Shown piece by piece: positions 22,647 to 34,274 of a stretch of DNA of 64,000 bases. This DNA is from Cryptomeria japonica. Its lineage: Eukaryota; Streptophyta; Pinopsida; Cupressales; Cupressaceae. Below the pieces are notes generated by a model. The model saw only the letters and a program-made list of their open reading frames with translations. It had not been told where the DNA came from and did no database searches. The position numbers were made by a program, and so were the translations under genes. The stretch lies in NCBI RefSeq assembly GCF_030272615.1, contig NC_081409.1, forward strand, positions 880,247,220-880,311,219. Reading direction: 5' to 3'. Within the stretch, counting starts at the first letter, position 1, and each line of letters begins with the position of its first letter.

Positions 22647-25600
22647 TTATTTAAAGACATGATAGACTGAATGAGGTATTTGAATATGACATGCTAAATG
22701 CTCAACTATAAGTGAGATCAAAAACATGTATAAAATTGAAGAGGAAAAGTCACAAGAAAACTTAGAAGAGGGATGAGTGTAATTTATTAGAGCCTTATCC
22801 CTGGAGGAAAGGAATTTATGATGAATAGGAGATAAAGATTCATAAGTGGATTTAGAAAATTGAGGAGAGTCATAAAGAGATTTGTTCATCGCCAAGATTT
22901 CCTTATGAGGGGAATGAGAGTTGATAGAAGTAGAAGATGATTTAGTTGAAGTGAGATCATCATCACTACTAAATATAGCATTCACATTGAGAGATGGTCT
23001 TTTAGATGCTTTGGTGGGCTTAGAAAGATTATATCCAAGTCCAAATGAATATTCATGCATGTTATGTTCTAAAGGAACTTTAATTCCTTGTTCATTTGTG
23101 CCACAACCATTTCCACTATAGCCACTCTTAGCCAAAATATGAAAACCATGAGCATAAAGGGATGCTAAATTAGAGAGAGATGGTGATGCCCCATAGGTCT
23201 CAGTGCTATTTGTATTAGAGGAAGATGTTAAAGAGTTATTTGAATCGGAGGTAGCCACAAAGTTGTTACTGAATTGCTTGGACAAAGTGGGCTTCTCTTT
23301 AGTTTCTTCCTTAGATTTTCCCTTCTCAATCTTAGGCACTCTATATTCTCCTACAAAAGTAGGGTTAAAGTCTAAAGATCCACAATCATCTTCTGCGAGA
23401 ACCTTCTCAGGATCAAAAGCCTTTTCATGTATAGATTCAAGTTGAGAAGAATCTTCTTCAAGAACTTCAGATTCATCCAAAGAATTTTGATTATCAGAGG
23501 GTGATGATTCATCCATAGGTATTTTGTTTAAAGAGTCATCACTAGAAGAGGAAGGTTTAGAAGAACTCCCTTTGGAAGTAGATGTTTGCAAACAGGCTTG
23601 AAAATTAGTATCACCTATCAAGGTATATGTCTTATTGTTATAAATAAATTTAACTTGTCTATGCAATGTAGAGGGGACAGCTTGCATACTGTGAATCCAA
23701 GGTCTCCCTAATAACAAGTTGTATGTTAGATTTCCTGACATAACATGGATAGGAGTAGGCAAAGTAATAGGTCCCACTGTGATGGGTAAGGTGATAATAC
23801 CTAATGAAGACTTAGCCACATTATCAAAGCCTCGAATGGGATGAGAGTCAGGCTCAATAAGGGATGTATCCACATTCATCTTATGCAATAGATTAATGCT
23901 ACACAAATTAAGGCCAGACCCATTATCTACCAGTGTTCATCTTATAGCAGTGCCATTTATGATAACCACAATCATCAAGGGATCATATTGATGTTGAATT
24001 TCACTAGTAGGCAATTCATCTTGAGTAAACACAATTTGAGCTTTAGGATTCATCACAGAGTTAACCAAAGACACTATATTACTAGATGTATTAGGTGGAG
24101 GAACATTCAAATCTTTCAAGGCATCTTGTAACATTCCATGATGAGTGGAAGAAGTTTGGATCAAATCCCAAAAGGATATCTTAGCAGGGGTAGCTTTAAG
24201 TTGTTCTATGAGATCATATTCCTTAACAATAACTTGTGAAATACATGGAGCTTGTGGAAGAATTGGTTGGGAAGGAGGAAGTGAAGTTGGGATAACTGGA
24301 GGAGGATTAGGTTGCCTATTGTTTCTTGTGTTATAGGTATGAGCAACCGCATTATAACTCTCTCTAGTCAGTTGCTTAGCATACTCATAAGGGCTCTTAG
24401 AAGAATAACCTCCTTGCACAGTAATAATAGGTTTCTTAGGAGTGCAAAAAGAATCATTAGCATAACCACCTTGAACCACTAAGATAGGCTTATTTAAAGG
24501 TTGAGAATTTTGAGAAGGACAAGCACCTTGGATAGTGAAGAGAGGTTTGTTAGGTGTTTCATTCACATGTATCAAATTGATTGAGGATGGTTTAGAGGAA
24601 AAAGCGTTGGAAGAATTATTGATAGTCTTCTCTTGCACTAAAATCTTATCACAGATTAAATCAATTTTAGGAGAGAGACAAGGGATAGGCATTGATGTTC
24701 TAGTAGGAAGAGTAATACTAGGAAAGGTCATATCATCCTTTATCATCAAAGGATCTACATGGGGAATAAACTCTCTAGGAGAAGGATCAACATTACTCTC
24801 TAAAGTCTCACTTTTGAGAGGGAGATCTTTGAAAGAGATGTTAACCATCTTGCTTTGAACTAGGGTTTCCTTATGAGTAGAACCAAGTTGAGGAGAGGGA
24901 GATGCTTAATTTTTAGAGGGAGAATAATTGAGATTCAAGGAAGGTGAGAAACTATCAAGGGAGTTTTCAATCTTGATTTCATCCCCTTTGGCTAGGGTTC
25001 TCTCATGGGATAGAGAATAATCTACACCTTCTTCTAATGGTTCATCCCAAATAGTGAAGTTGTTGAAAGGAATTTTTGAAGTATTGTTAATTTTGGGAGA
25101 GGAGATAACATTGTTTATTAATTCCTCATCCTTAGGAGGGAGAGCATCAATAGATGTGTTAAACTCATCCTCTTTCCTCAAAATATGTTCAATATGATCT
25201 TTAGGGGAGAGAGAATTAAGGAAATTGCTTATTATTTTATCTTCTTTCTCTAAGGGATGCTTATGGGTAAGACCAACTTTAGGAGAAGGGTAAGCGTTTA
25301 TCATTAATTCATCATCTCTAGTGGGAATTTTGTTGGAAAAGGAAATGCCATCACTAGGAAATGTAGGGATAATGTCATCTTCTTGCACAAAAGGATCCTC
25401 ATGAAGGGAGTGCTTTTTAGGAAACACAAAGTCATCAAGGGCATCATCCAACAAAGCATGATCATATCTATTAAAAGGTTTATCTTTTGATTCAAAAGGA
25501 GACATCTCTTCATAGAGGGGATCATTGAAAATAACCATGTTACGAGATTCAGTGGAAGAGTTGATAGGAATGTACCCTTGAGAGGAACCATTCGACTTAT

Positions 25601-25787
25601 CTTTCTCATCACACCTAAATGGCATAGTAACAAGGTTTATGAGTCTTTGGTAAAATGAAGGTTTGGCATCTTTAGGGTTCAAAAACTCATCTAAAGCTTC
25701 ATCTAATTCATCTTGGCTATACTCATAATCAACATAATTGCATACATCATCATAAACATGAACATCTTGCAAATAAAAATCTAACAT
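22647..25787 (-). pseudogene. D polyprotein: acidic repeat region, QGGY repeats, protease, G-patch; no gag
   Basis: A single minus-strand frame of about 1,046 codons from 25787 to 22647 is interrupted only by TAA at 24906-24908 and TGA at 23937-23939. The first 290 residues are acidic, with imperfect repeats of a KEDEx...PKDxE type. Then come three units of a KPI(I/L)xVQGGY kind (24400-24550) and a YNTRNNRQPNPPPV proline-rich stretch. A segment LKATPAKISFWDLIQTSSTH is shared with the E and G protease region. The retropepsin follows, with TLVDNGSGLNL at the catalytic loop (DNG) and LLLGRPWIHSMQAVPS at its end (about 23700-23930). A Ser-rich linker leads to a G-patch-like GYSGNGCGTNEQG...FGLGYN near 23040-23110. 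No capsid domain or zinc knuckle is visible. The role is unknown beyond likely proteolysis and RNA binding. Confidence 0.85.
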
Positions 25788-25961
25788 TTTGAAATAAAGG
25801 TTGCATAAAATTTAAACACACAATGCAAAGAAACACACTCTTTTTTTTTTTTCTTTTTTTTTTTAATGAAAATGAAATAAAAACACACTAAATCTAGATC
25901 TAGATCTAACAAATGCAATGCAAGAGGAAGCAATGATAGCTTCATGTCAGGTTCACCAAAA
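25788..25961 (-). other. Short leader and primer site of element D
   Basis: Only about 170 bp separate LTR and start codon, much shorter than in C, B or E. The minus strand at 25958-25941 reads TGGTGAACCTGACATGAA, the primer site shared with C. A T-rich/A-rich run lies at 25841-25865. Confidence 0.8.
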
Positions 25962-27650
25962 TGTGTAGGGGAAAAAGCGAGACTAGGTTAACATGCCCTA
26001 ATCCTACCTTTTGACACACATTATAGAATACGAAAGAGCCTAGAGGTATCACACAATTGGCTACTTCTTTTTCTGAAAGAGAGAGCCATGGGCTACCTAT
26101 TAGGATTTCTATTCCTTTTTTGTAATTGAAAGATAAAATGATGCAAGTTCAAGTCCTAATCCCAAAATGCAAGTATGAACTAATAACAAGATTGCAGAAT
26201 TGAGATTAAACAATGAAAAGCTGTAAACACAAGGACAAAACAAGAATGCAGATGTGTACCCGGAGTCAAAATCTGAGTGAAAATGTTCAGGATGGGGGCG
26301 CGGGTGCCACTGTCCTGATTCTGTCCTAGAAACTGCTCCTGAAACTCCTGTTTTGCAACCTGGAAAACTGCCGGAAATGCCTAAAATTGCTGTCTGTCAG
26401 GAGGACCAGGGTGCCCAGCGCCTCTATCCTAGGGACCAGGGCACCCAACACCCCTATCCTGGCAGGACCAGGATGCCCCACACCCCTGTCCTGGTCTTTT
26501 ACCCTGCAACTTGGTGGGAAGGTCAGTCTCAGTCTGCTTCTCCCGGATCTGCAACCTGCAGCGTCGTCCGAGTCCCGAAACCTGCACTTATATCTGAAAA
26601 GGGTATGGTGGGCAGCTATATAGAGTTTTGCCTTATTCAAACCCTCGCTTTGGTGATTTCCACCTCCACGAATAGCCAAGTTGTATTGTAAAAAGTATTG
26701 TGTGTGCAGACCTTGTGTGTGTGCAAGATCCTAAAATGCAAGTAAGCAAACTAGAGCAACCTAGAAAGTAAACCCTAATTGCTTGTAAATGACAATGTAA
26801 ATGCTCTAAATCAAGATGCAAAGTGATCTAAAGCATGAATAAGTGATATATTGAAGCTTATGCAAAGACATGAAAACAACATGAAATCATACCCAACCCC
26901 AAGGGAGGGGTACAAGCCAATCTTCAGTCGGTAATCTCCTATTGCTCTTCAATGTCTTCCAAGCCCTAAATGGATGAATGAAATTGATAAATGCTTGATA
27001 GATGGATGTTGAATGTTGTTGAAGTCTTCAAAGATCTACTCTTTCACTGCATATGAGGTTCCTGAAAACAAAATTCGGATCCTTTCCAATGAAGAAAGAG
27101 AGCTCTTATATATGAAACCCTAGGTCTTAATTTCAACTTTTGGCCAACCTAGAGATTGAATCTCCCACCAATTTCTTGGGGTTAAGCTTTATTTTATGAT
27201 TGGATCGTGCTCCTAAAATTTTGGGAAAAATGTCTAGGACCATGTGCACTTCGGGTGCCATGGTCCTCTCCGGGGGCCATGGTCCCGACAACTTTTCACC
27301 AAATTTTCAGGGCCGTCGGATATGATGATTTTAGAGAGAATCCCGAAGTTACAAGTGATTTCGAGATGTTTTGACCCCCAAAATCAAGCCCCCAAGTTCA
27401 AAATAGGACCTAATTAGGGTTTTTGATTAAATGATGTATTGGAGGAATAAATGAAAAGGGCACACTTTAATGAAAGGGCTCAACTTTATGATGTGGAAGA
27501 TGATGAAATAGAACCTTAGACCTAATTAATTTAATTAATTAAGTGCTAAAGGGGAAATGCAATGCAAAATGCAAAATGCGCCAAGGTGGGTGCTAAACTA
27601 GGTGTGAAATTGTACCACCCTAGCAAGTGCGTACAATTTACGACGCTACA
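25962..27650 (-). repeat. 5' LTR of element D (1,689 bp)
   Basis: Nearly identical to 19049-20757. The minus-strand TATATAAG box is at 27105-27112, the GTGCAC-core motif at 27237-27285 and the shortened palindromic array at 26403-26494. The target duplication copy GGTAT follows at 27651. Confidence 0.93.
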
Positions 27651-29270
27651 GGTATATTAAGATCAAAGATGTGTACCAGATCTACAAAGTTAGACATGAT
27701 GTGTTGCCGGTATAGAGATTGAAGGATATGTTTGTCACCTTAACAAACCAGTTGAGATATGGCTCGGGCTGATGATGAAGAAGGCAAGGATGAGAAGTTG
27801 TAGATAGAGAATGCAACCGGTAGGTAGATGCCTTGGATGGAAATAGTTGAAGGTTAATGACATGGTGTCATCAAGGGTACCTACCAATAACTATGAGAAC
27901 CGGTAAGAAAGAAAAGAGGCTAAGTTTTGTTCTCCTTCCTAATGAAGATGAGCATATGGGTGGATTGATATGTTTGGAAACCGACAAAGGTGCTCCACTA
28001 GAAGAGAAGTAGAGTGCAAGGGTGGTGGCAGACCAGTTAGGGTATAATCAGAAAAGTCTGTGAACCGCTAGATAGCCTGGGTGAGTGGTTGGTTAGTGAT
28101 CCTATCCAAACTGACACAAATGACTCAACAAATGTGGATTTTGACAAAGGGTCCATGCGGAGGTGAAGTGGCATGCATGCACAGGTAGGTGAATGTGTTT
28201 TCAGTGAGGTAGATGGTGAGAGGTCAACATTTATATCGATAGCGTGTTTCACGGGTCAAGGTGCAGAAGTGTGCAGCTTGCGACTGATCAGAAGACAAAG
28301 ATGTGATTGGATGACTTTATGATTGAGATTAACTATCCAAGTGCTGATCAAGATAGGTAAAGCTATTTGCATGATTTCTTCATAAGTGTTTGACAAGTGC
28401 TAATTGAAGAAGGAGCCGTGTTTTCTAAACTTAGCAAATGTGTATTAGAAGCTATGAGATTGGTGAAGTTGATTGATCCATTGCAGAAGGTCAATCTTTG
28501 AAAGGAGATCTGATTAGATTTGGTTTACATCGAGGTCAATGAAGAAACTTTAACTGCTTGAATTTTTGAATTGGTTATTGGCAAGAAAACTAGTTTATAA
28601 ATATGCAAGACAAAACTGATGAAGGTTGTTGTTGAATGAGAGAGTGTTGTTGCATGTGAGAGGAGAAATCAATCAAGTGCAAAAAATAAAATATGATAAG
28701 AGACTGACTGTAAAAAAGAGAGAATCGGGTTGAAGGGTTCAATCGACATTAGTGAGGCTACTGATAGTCAGCTAGTAAGTCTGAAAGAGGAGTATACTAG
28801 TGGTGACTAAACCAATAGAAAAGAGTTGCAGAAGATTGCAGGGAAGGCAAGCTGAGAACCAACAATAATCTGATAATGGATATCTGACTAAGTAAAGTAG
28901 ACTGGTGGAGACCAGAACTGACAGAGAGGAGAACCAATAAAGAAGAAGAAGAGGTTGAACCAGTAACGTTGTAGTAGGAGATAAGGCTGCAACAGTGAGA
29001 GGCTAAGTAGAGAATCTACTGTGAAATGGATAGAAGATCCACTAAAGAAATTTGCAGAAGAGTTACAAATTTCATTTGTAACAAGGCTATTACTTTTGTA
29101 ATTGATTATGTTTATTGAAGATCACTGAGTTGGAGCTTAGTGCAGGGGTTGTATCTCCTTGGGTTGGTGCCCTAAATCAAGGGTTAATGCTCCTTAGGTT
29201 GGTGCCATAAATTAGGGGTTGGTGCCCAAAATATTGTAATGATATTTGTATTGTGAGGCTAGATTGGAGC
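27651..29270 (+). repeat. 5' LTR of element H, piece 2
   Basis: Continues H after D. The first 730 bp align with the H 3' LTR at 52330-53034; the rest has no second copy in the window because that LTR is broken. The last five bases (GGAGC, 29266-29270) are the left target duplication of E. Confidence 0.85.
29266..29270. repeat. Left target-site duplication of element E (GGAGC)
   Basis: Matches 48024-48028 exactly. It also fixes the E LTR edge at 29271, where the terminal dinucleotide is TA rather than TG. Confidence 0.88.
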
Positions 29271-30755
29271 TATGTGCAGGAAAAGTGGGTTAATGAAACT
29301 TAAAAAGTGAAAATGTGGTCTCAAAGAACTTATTCACACACCCACAAGCCTTCTTGGTGCAATTTATGGAGTCATGAAGAATGACTCAACTTACCAAGGT
29401 AGGTTCCATGGTTATCTATCTCACAAGGTCCCTCAAGCCAATGCCTTTGCTCTCAAATCACTGAGCAAAGGGGCTTAGGGATGACGAATGCAAGACTGAG
29501 GGATGCTTTAGATTAATTTTACCATGAAATGCATCCTATCTATCCATGATTCTATAAATGAAGTAAACTAGATTATAAGATGACAAGGCTAGTAGCAATG
29601 CTATCCTAACATGATATACTAGTTAATGATTTAAGCTAGTGATACAGGAAATAGTCTAAAATGCTTATTAGATTAATTCTTATTACAAAGAGAAGCTAGA
29701 TGTATTGATAAATTTGAGCATAAATGAGATACTAAAAGCTTGCATGGATCCTTAAAATGGAGGAATGAGAGCTCTATTTATAGTAAAAATAGGGCAATGG
29801 ATCGTCAAGATTGAAGGAGTTAATCAAAGGTCAGGATTGAAAGTTATCAATCCATGTTTACAATTTTCACCAATGAAATGGTGACAATTGACAACATAAG
29901 ACTACTTAAGAGGAGATGAAAGAAGCATTCAATGCTTGAGAAGACCTCATGGTTACTTTAGAAGGTAAGGGTTAAGGTTAGGTTAGGGTTATCCAATGGA
30001 TAAAGCTTTTACGCAAGGGATAAACTCTTGTGCAAAGGTTAAAGGGGTAACCATGGTCAAAGCAATGAATGCTTGATGAGGCCCCTGGGTTAGATGAGGG
30101 TTAAGTTATTAAAAAAGTCTCTAACCATGCCACTAAGGGTTAGTTAACCTTTAATGGTTTGAAGACTTTGGGGAAAAATTTGTAAGAGTCCTTCCAAATT
30201 TGGGGGTATTCAATCAAGTTGGCTTGTTGAAGGCATAAAGGCTATTAATACCTTTTGAAGACTTTACTCCAAATTTGAGAAGTGACCTCCCGAAATTTAG
30301 GGAAAGGGGATAATGAATGGGTTTGGGTTAATTGATTAGGATTAGATGGATTCTAGAAGAAATTAGGAAGAGGGTTAGGATGCAAGTGGGAGATGTAGGA
30401 AAATGCAAGTGGGTGAGGAAAAATAGAATTAATTAAAATAAATTGATTTATTTCAATTGTGGTTGCAAGTTGGGAAATTAAATAAATTAGATTTATTCAA
30501 TTTGGGGTAAACTATTAATTAAATGTAAATTTAATTAAAAGTAAGAAGAAGGGATTTAATTAAATAAAATGATTTATTCAATTTAATGATGTAAAGGGCT
30601 TTAGTAAATTTAAATAAATAAATTGAATAATTTATTCAATTTAAATAGAAGAATGTGGATGATTTAATTAAATTAGTTTTAACTAAATAGAGGAATGTGA
30701 ATAAAATGAACATTAAGTATTCATTTAGGAATATGGTCATTTTTATGTGTCTACA
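29271..30755 (-). repeat. 3' LTR of element E (1,485 bp)
   Basis: On the minus strand it starts TGTAGACACA. The U3 side is rich in ATTTAATT words and a TATAAATAG box is at 29782-29774. In its first 235 plus-strand bases about 23 differ from the other LTR; near the opposite end only about 2 of 135 differ. Confidence 0.93.
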
Positions 30756-30773
30756 TTTTGCCCCTCTTTGAAG
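30756..30773 (-). other. Polypurine tract of element E
   Basis: The minus strand reads CTTCAAAGAGGGGCAAAA directly before the LTR start TGTAGACA. Confidence 0.85.
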
Positions 30774-31117
30774 TGACGTGTGTGCACATGTTGATTCAAA
30801 GAAAATGACGTGCTGCCATGATTTTGTTATGATCAATTTTTATGTTGAGATGTTCATGTTGTGGCCCAAATTTGATAAGCAATACCCTAGATTTGATAAA
30901 TGATGTTGATAATGCCCCCTCGGGAGATGAATAAAAAAAAATTGAACATTTGATTTTATTTGGATAATTTTGATAAATATTATGGCATTTTAAATTTTTT
31001 GTCTATGTTGAATGCAATAAATTGATTCATCTCTCGATAATGATGTTTGGTAGGGTTGTATGAGACACCACAAGCAACTTACACGTTCCTCCACATAACA
31101 CTAATTTTGATTTACCC

Positions 31118-31125
31118 TATAAAAG
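31118..31125 (+). promoter_or_regulatory. Plus-strand TATA box candidate upstream of the PMD gene
   Basis: TATAAAAG at 31118-31125 (CCCTATAAAAGGG context) lies on the plus strand inside E, 240 bp before the motif array and 1.3 kb before the PMD frame. Position and orientation suit an internal antisense promoter. There is no expression evidence. Confidence 0.5.
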
Positions 31126-31359
31126 GGAAAAAGTGATTTCTTTTTGTCTCATTTATGCTTGTTGACTTTAGAGAAATTGACACTTGGATAAAAGTCAACA
31201 TGCTGGTTCCTTATGCTTCTCATCAATTCAAGTACGTGCGGAGGTATTAGAGACCCGTTGTGTATGGACCACCGGTAAGTCAACCTTTTTGACCCCTTTT
31301 GGATTTTTTATTGTCTTTTTTGATCCTGTTATCAATTTTTATCACGCAGATTTGTCAGT

Positions 31360-31830
31360 TTAGCACGTCAGGGACAAAGCGTAGCACATACGATAGGTTT
31401 CATAGCACGTAGGGTCCAATAAAATAGGGTAGCGTCTGAAAGGATTATGATAGCGCAGCAGTAGGTTAGGGTAGCACTTAGGATTAGGTTAGCGCACCGA
31501 GATCACATGGTAGCACATAGGATAGATTGGGTAGCACACAGCTTAGGATAGAATGGGTAGCGCATATGGTTCCTAGGGGGTCGCATGAGTAGGCATAGGT
31601 AGCACGTAGGTGTGACCTAGTGCAACAGGTAAGGGTTATAGCATAGGAACCAAGTAGGATAGCGCATAGGGTAGTTTAGTGCTTGGGGTAGGTTAGGTGA
31701 CGCCTTGGAGAAAAGGGATAGTGCGTAGGTGCTAGCTAGCACATAGGGTGGATTGGGCAGCGCTTTGTGAGGATAGGGTAGCGCATAGTAAGCAGTTTAG
31801 CGCATAGACAAGATTGTTTAGAGTATAGGG
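31360..31830 (+). repeat. TAGCGCATAGG motif array upstream of the PMD gene
   Basis: About twenty irregularly spaced copies of TAGCGCATAGG and variants (TAGCACATAGG, TAGCACGTAGG, TAGTGCGTAGG). It is the reverse complement of the ATGCGCTA array in the E leader. Relative to the PMD gene it has the same orientation as the leader array has relative to gag. Confidence 0.8.
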
Positions 31831-31899
31831 GAAAATTTTTGGTAAAGTGTGATTTTTGGATGAAGAAAATTGGTAGGTTGATGCCAGTTCTGCCGGGAT

Positions 31900-32340
31900 A
31901 AGTGTAAATTGTTAGTTTGCATGTCTATTGTCATTGTTTTGATAAGTTGTCCAAGATGAGTGCTGATATAACTTGATTTGATTGCAATGTTTCAAGTTGA
32001 TATTTATTTGATACTGATTTGATATGATGTGGTTTTTGATATGGATGTTTTTGAGATGAACTTGATTTGATTTGCATTGTTTCAAGTTGATATATATGCA
32101 GAGATTGAGTTGTTTTACAAGCTGCATTGATTGTGGAACTTGAGTTGTGTTACAAGTTGATATGAATGTGAAACTTGAGTTGTATTACAAGTTGATTTGA
32201 TTATGAAACTTGAGTTGTGTTACAAGCTGATATGATTTGATATGAAAATAGATTGATATGATGTGGAACTTGATTAGATTTTCAAAGTTTCAAGTTTTTA
32301 TATGAATGTGATTTTTATATGACTGTTTTGATGAGGAAAC
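31900..32340 (+). repeat. Degenerate GAACTTGAGTTGTGTTACAAG repeat region
   Basis: Four clear copies of a roughly 42-bp unit (ACTTGAGTTGTGTTACAAG...TGATATGAATGTG) lie at about 32100-32235, with looser relatives from 31950 to 32320. No coding potential is seen on the plus strand. Confidence 0.65.
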
Positions 32341-32441
32341 TGATATTGGACTTGTTTTACTTGTGTTAGGAGTGTCTTGGAGTGGTTCAGTTACTAGAGC
32401 GATTTTTGAGACCATGGTCATTGATACCATGATTGACATAG

Positions 32442-34274
32442 GCTGATAGGGATATTATTGAGAGGTGTGGCCTATCCTTGTTGTTAGAGATGCCTCGTTT
32501 TATCGTTAACCGAGGTTTATTGATAGCAATAGCTGAGAGGTGGCACAGTGATATGAACACCTTTCATTTGGTGATAGGCAAGATCACTGTGATGCCTAAG
32601 GATTGTTACTAGATTCTATAGATTCCTATGGTAGGTGCATTGCTATCCTATGACCAGACCGAGGAGGGTGGCATAGAGGCACTTCACCAGATTTTGCAAG
32701 ATGATATAGTTTGCGTGTATGAGATCCACTGGCAGGAGTTCTTTGATTTGGATTACACTCCCCTACCATCAGTGCTGGAAGGTTTTATAGGTGGTTTCCT
32801 ATGTCCCCACCGTAGGTCGAAGGGACTAGCAGTAAGATGGGGGTTGGTTCTGGAGGACATGGTGACATAGGGTCGTCGCTTTGCATGGGGGTCAGCTATG
32901 TTGGCCCACTTATATAGGGATTTGCATTGGGTGGTATATTTGGGATATGGAAGTCTATCCCCTGGAGTCACATTGCTACAGGTATGGGCACGAGAGTATA
33001 TTCTCATAGCTAGGCCATTGGAGGACAGAGATAGGCATGTTGGGTGTGCGTGTGCAATAAGATATCGAGGGATAGTTATCCAACATAAGTTGGGCAAACT
33101 AGAGAACTGGAGGAGAGTTTTGGATGATATTGATACTGTCATCTGGTGACCATATACAGGTTGTGAGGTATGGGTAGAGGATGGGATGAAGATGACCTAT
33201 GTATATATGTCTAGGTATCTGATAGGGAAGACACCCTTTGTTATTGAGAGGTTTCTGCATAGCCGGGTGTTGTGGTAGTATGGTCGACAACAGGGGATTC
33301 CATAGGGAACATGCCTATATGCTCGACGGAGATAGGATATTCCAAAGTGGGGACCCATGATTGATAACGCGATGGTTGTGGAGGAGTTCTTTCACTTAGC
33401 TGACCAGATATGGGACTATGCCCCTAAGATAGTGGATGTAGGGATGACTGTTGAGTTTGTAGCACTCTTTGCAACATGTGCAGTGGCCAGGATATCAGAT
33501 CTAGTTGAGATGATTCTTGTTTTTGATGATGATGAGGATGATCATCTTGAGAGGCCAGGGAGACAGGGAGAGGTTGGTGAGGAGGCAGATGAGGGAGGTG
33601 GTGATTTAGGAGGAGGCGATGGGGGAGATGGTGGAGGAGGTGACCGAGGTCGGTGAGGGGATAGGGAGAGATTGGATCGGGGGAGGAGAGGAGATAGGGC
33701 TGGAGATGGTGGTGGTAGAGGGATATGGGTGGAGAGAGCAGTGTGGCGGGCTGTGGTGGATAGACGGAGAGGAGGTTTGGCTATCAAACCTGGGGGTGAG
33801 GAGAGGGTTGGAGAGGTGATAGAAATGGTGGGAGGGCATGATGATTTCAAATGACCGGCCCAGAGGAGGAGGTAAGATGTTTTACCTCCACCAGCACCAA
33901 GGATAGGTAGACGGATAGGGGGTACCCCTTCACAGGTACCTTTGTAGATGTGGATTCCAATGCATCTAGAGGGTGCATAGATTAGATCGCTGTAATTATT
34001 AGTTCAACATTTGCAAACATAGTTGTTGGCGCATCAGCATCAGATTATTCAGCTGACCACAAAGCATGATACCGAGATAGAGTGTCGGGGTCGAGCAGAG
34101 GAGCTTGCAGCAAGTTTACAAAGAGCGACAATAGGTGGCCCGATGAGAGACACCTTCAAAGAGCTGGATTTAAGAGCCAAGGAGGTGGAGTACTATCAAA
34201 GACATTATGAGGATGCGGTTCCCAAGGAGCATCGAGTGCAGAGTTTCACAGTGTCGAGATCTAGTCGATCTTGA
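32442..34274 (+). pseudogene. Plant mobile domain (PMD, aminotransferase-like) pseudogene, antisense in element E
   Basis: One plus-strand frame runs 1.8 kb with no frameshift but more than ten nonsense codons (32610, 32619, 32868, 33147, 33276, 33303, 33333, 33654 and others). PMD hallmarks appear in order: GLLIAIAERWHSDMNTFHL and GKITVMPKD; then an AMLAHLYRDL segment followed by LLQVWAREY; then WRRVLDDIDTVIW and PYTG; then YGRQQGIP. An acidic Gly-rich stretch (33530-33660) and a coiled-coil-like tail (34023-34274, ECRGRAEELAASLQ) follow. The PMD family includes the Arabidopsis MAIN proteins and is known to travel in transposons. The gene converges on gag-pol. Its role in the element is unknown; a link to silencing control is inference. 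Confidence 0.85.

Larger units (their letters stand above)
19049..27650 (-). mobile_element. Element D: complete protease-only LTR retrotransposon (8,602 bp)
   Basis: Two LTRs of about 1.7 kb, primer site, polypurine tract and a 5-bp target duplication define it. The 5.2-kb interior encodes one long protease-containing frame on the minus strand and no reverse transcriptase, RNase H, integrase or recognisable gag. Primer site, polypurine tract and LTR start match element C. It is inserted in the H 5' LTR, as the empty site in the H 3' LTR shows. Confidence 0.93.

Noticed and set aside
31360-31830. Motif array considered as CRISPR or satellite
   Set aside because: Spacing is irregular, units are short and variable and there are no unique spacers of fixed length. 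The setting is a plant retrotransposon.
33542-33850. Pro/Ser-rich minus-strand frame
   Set aside because: It is the complement of the Gly/Asp/Arg-rich tail of the PMD pseudogene and has no independent support.
32442-34274. PMD frame considered as a host gene
   Set aside because: It lies wholly inside E between integrase and LTR, and the E target duplication encloses it. It is also full of stops.
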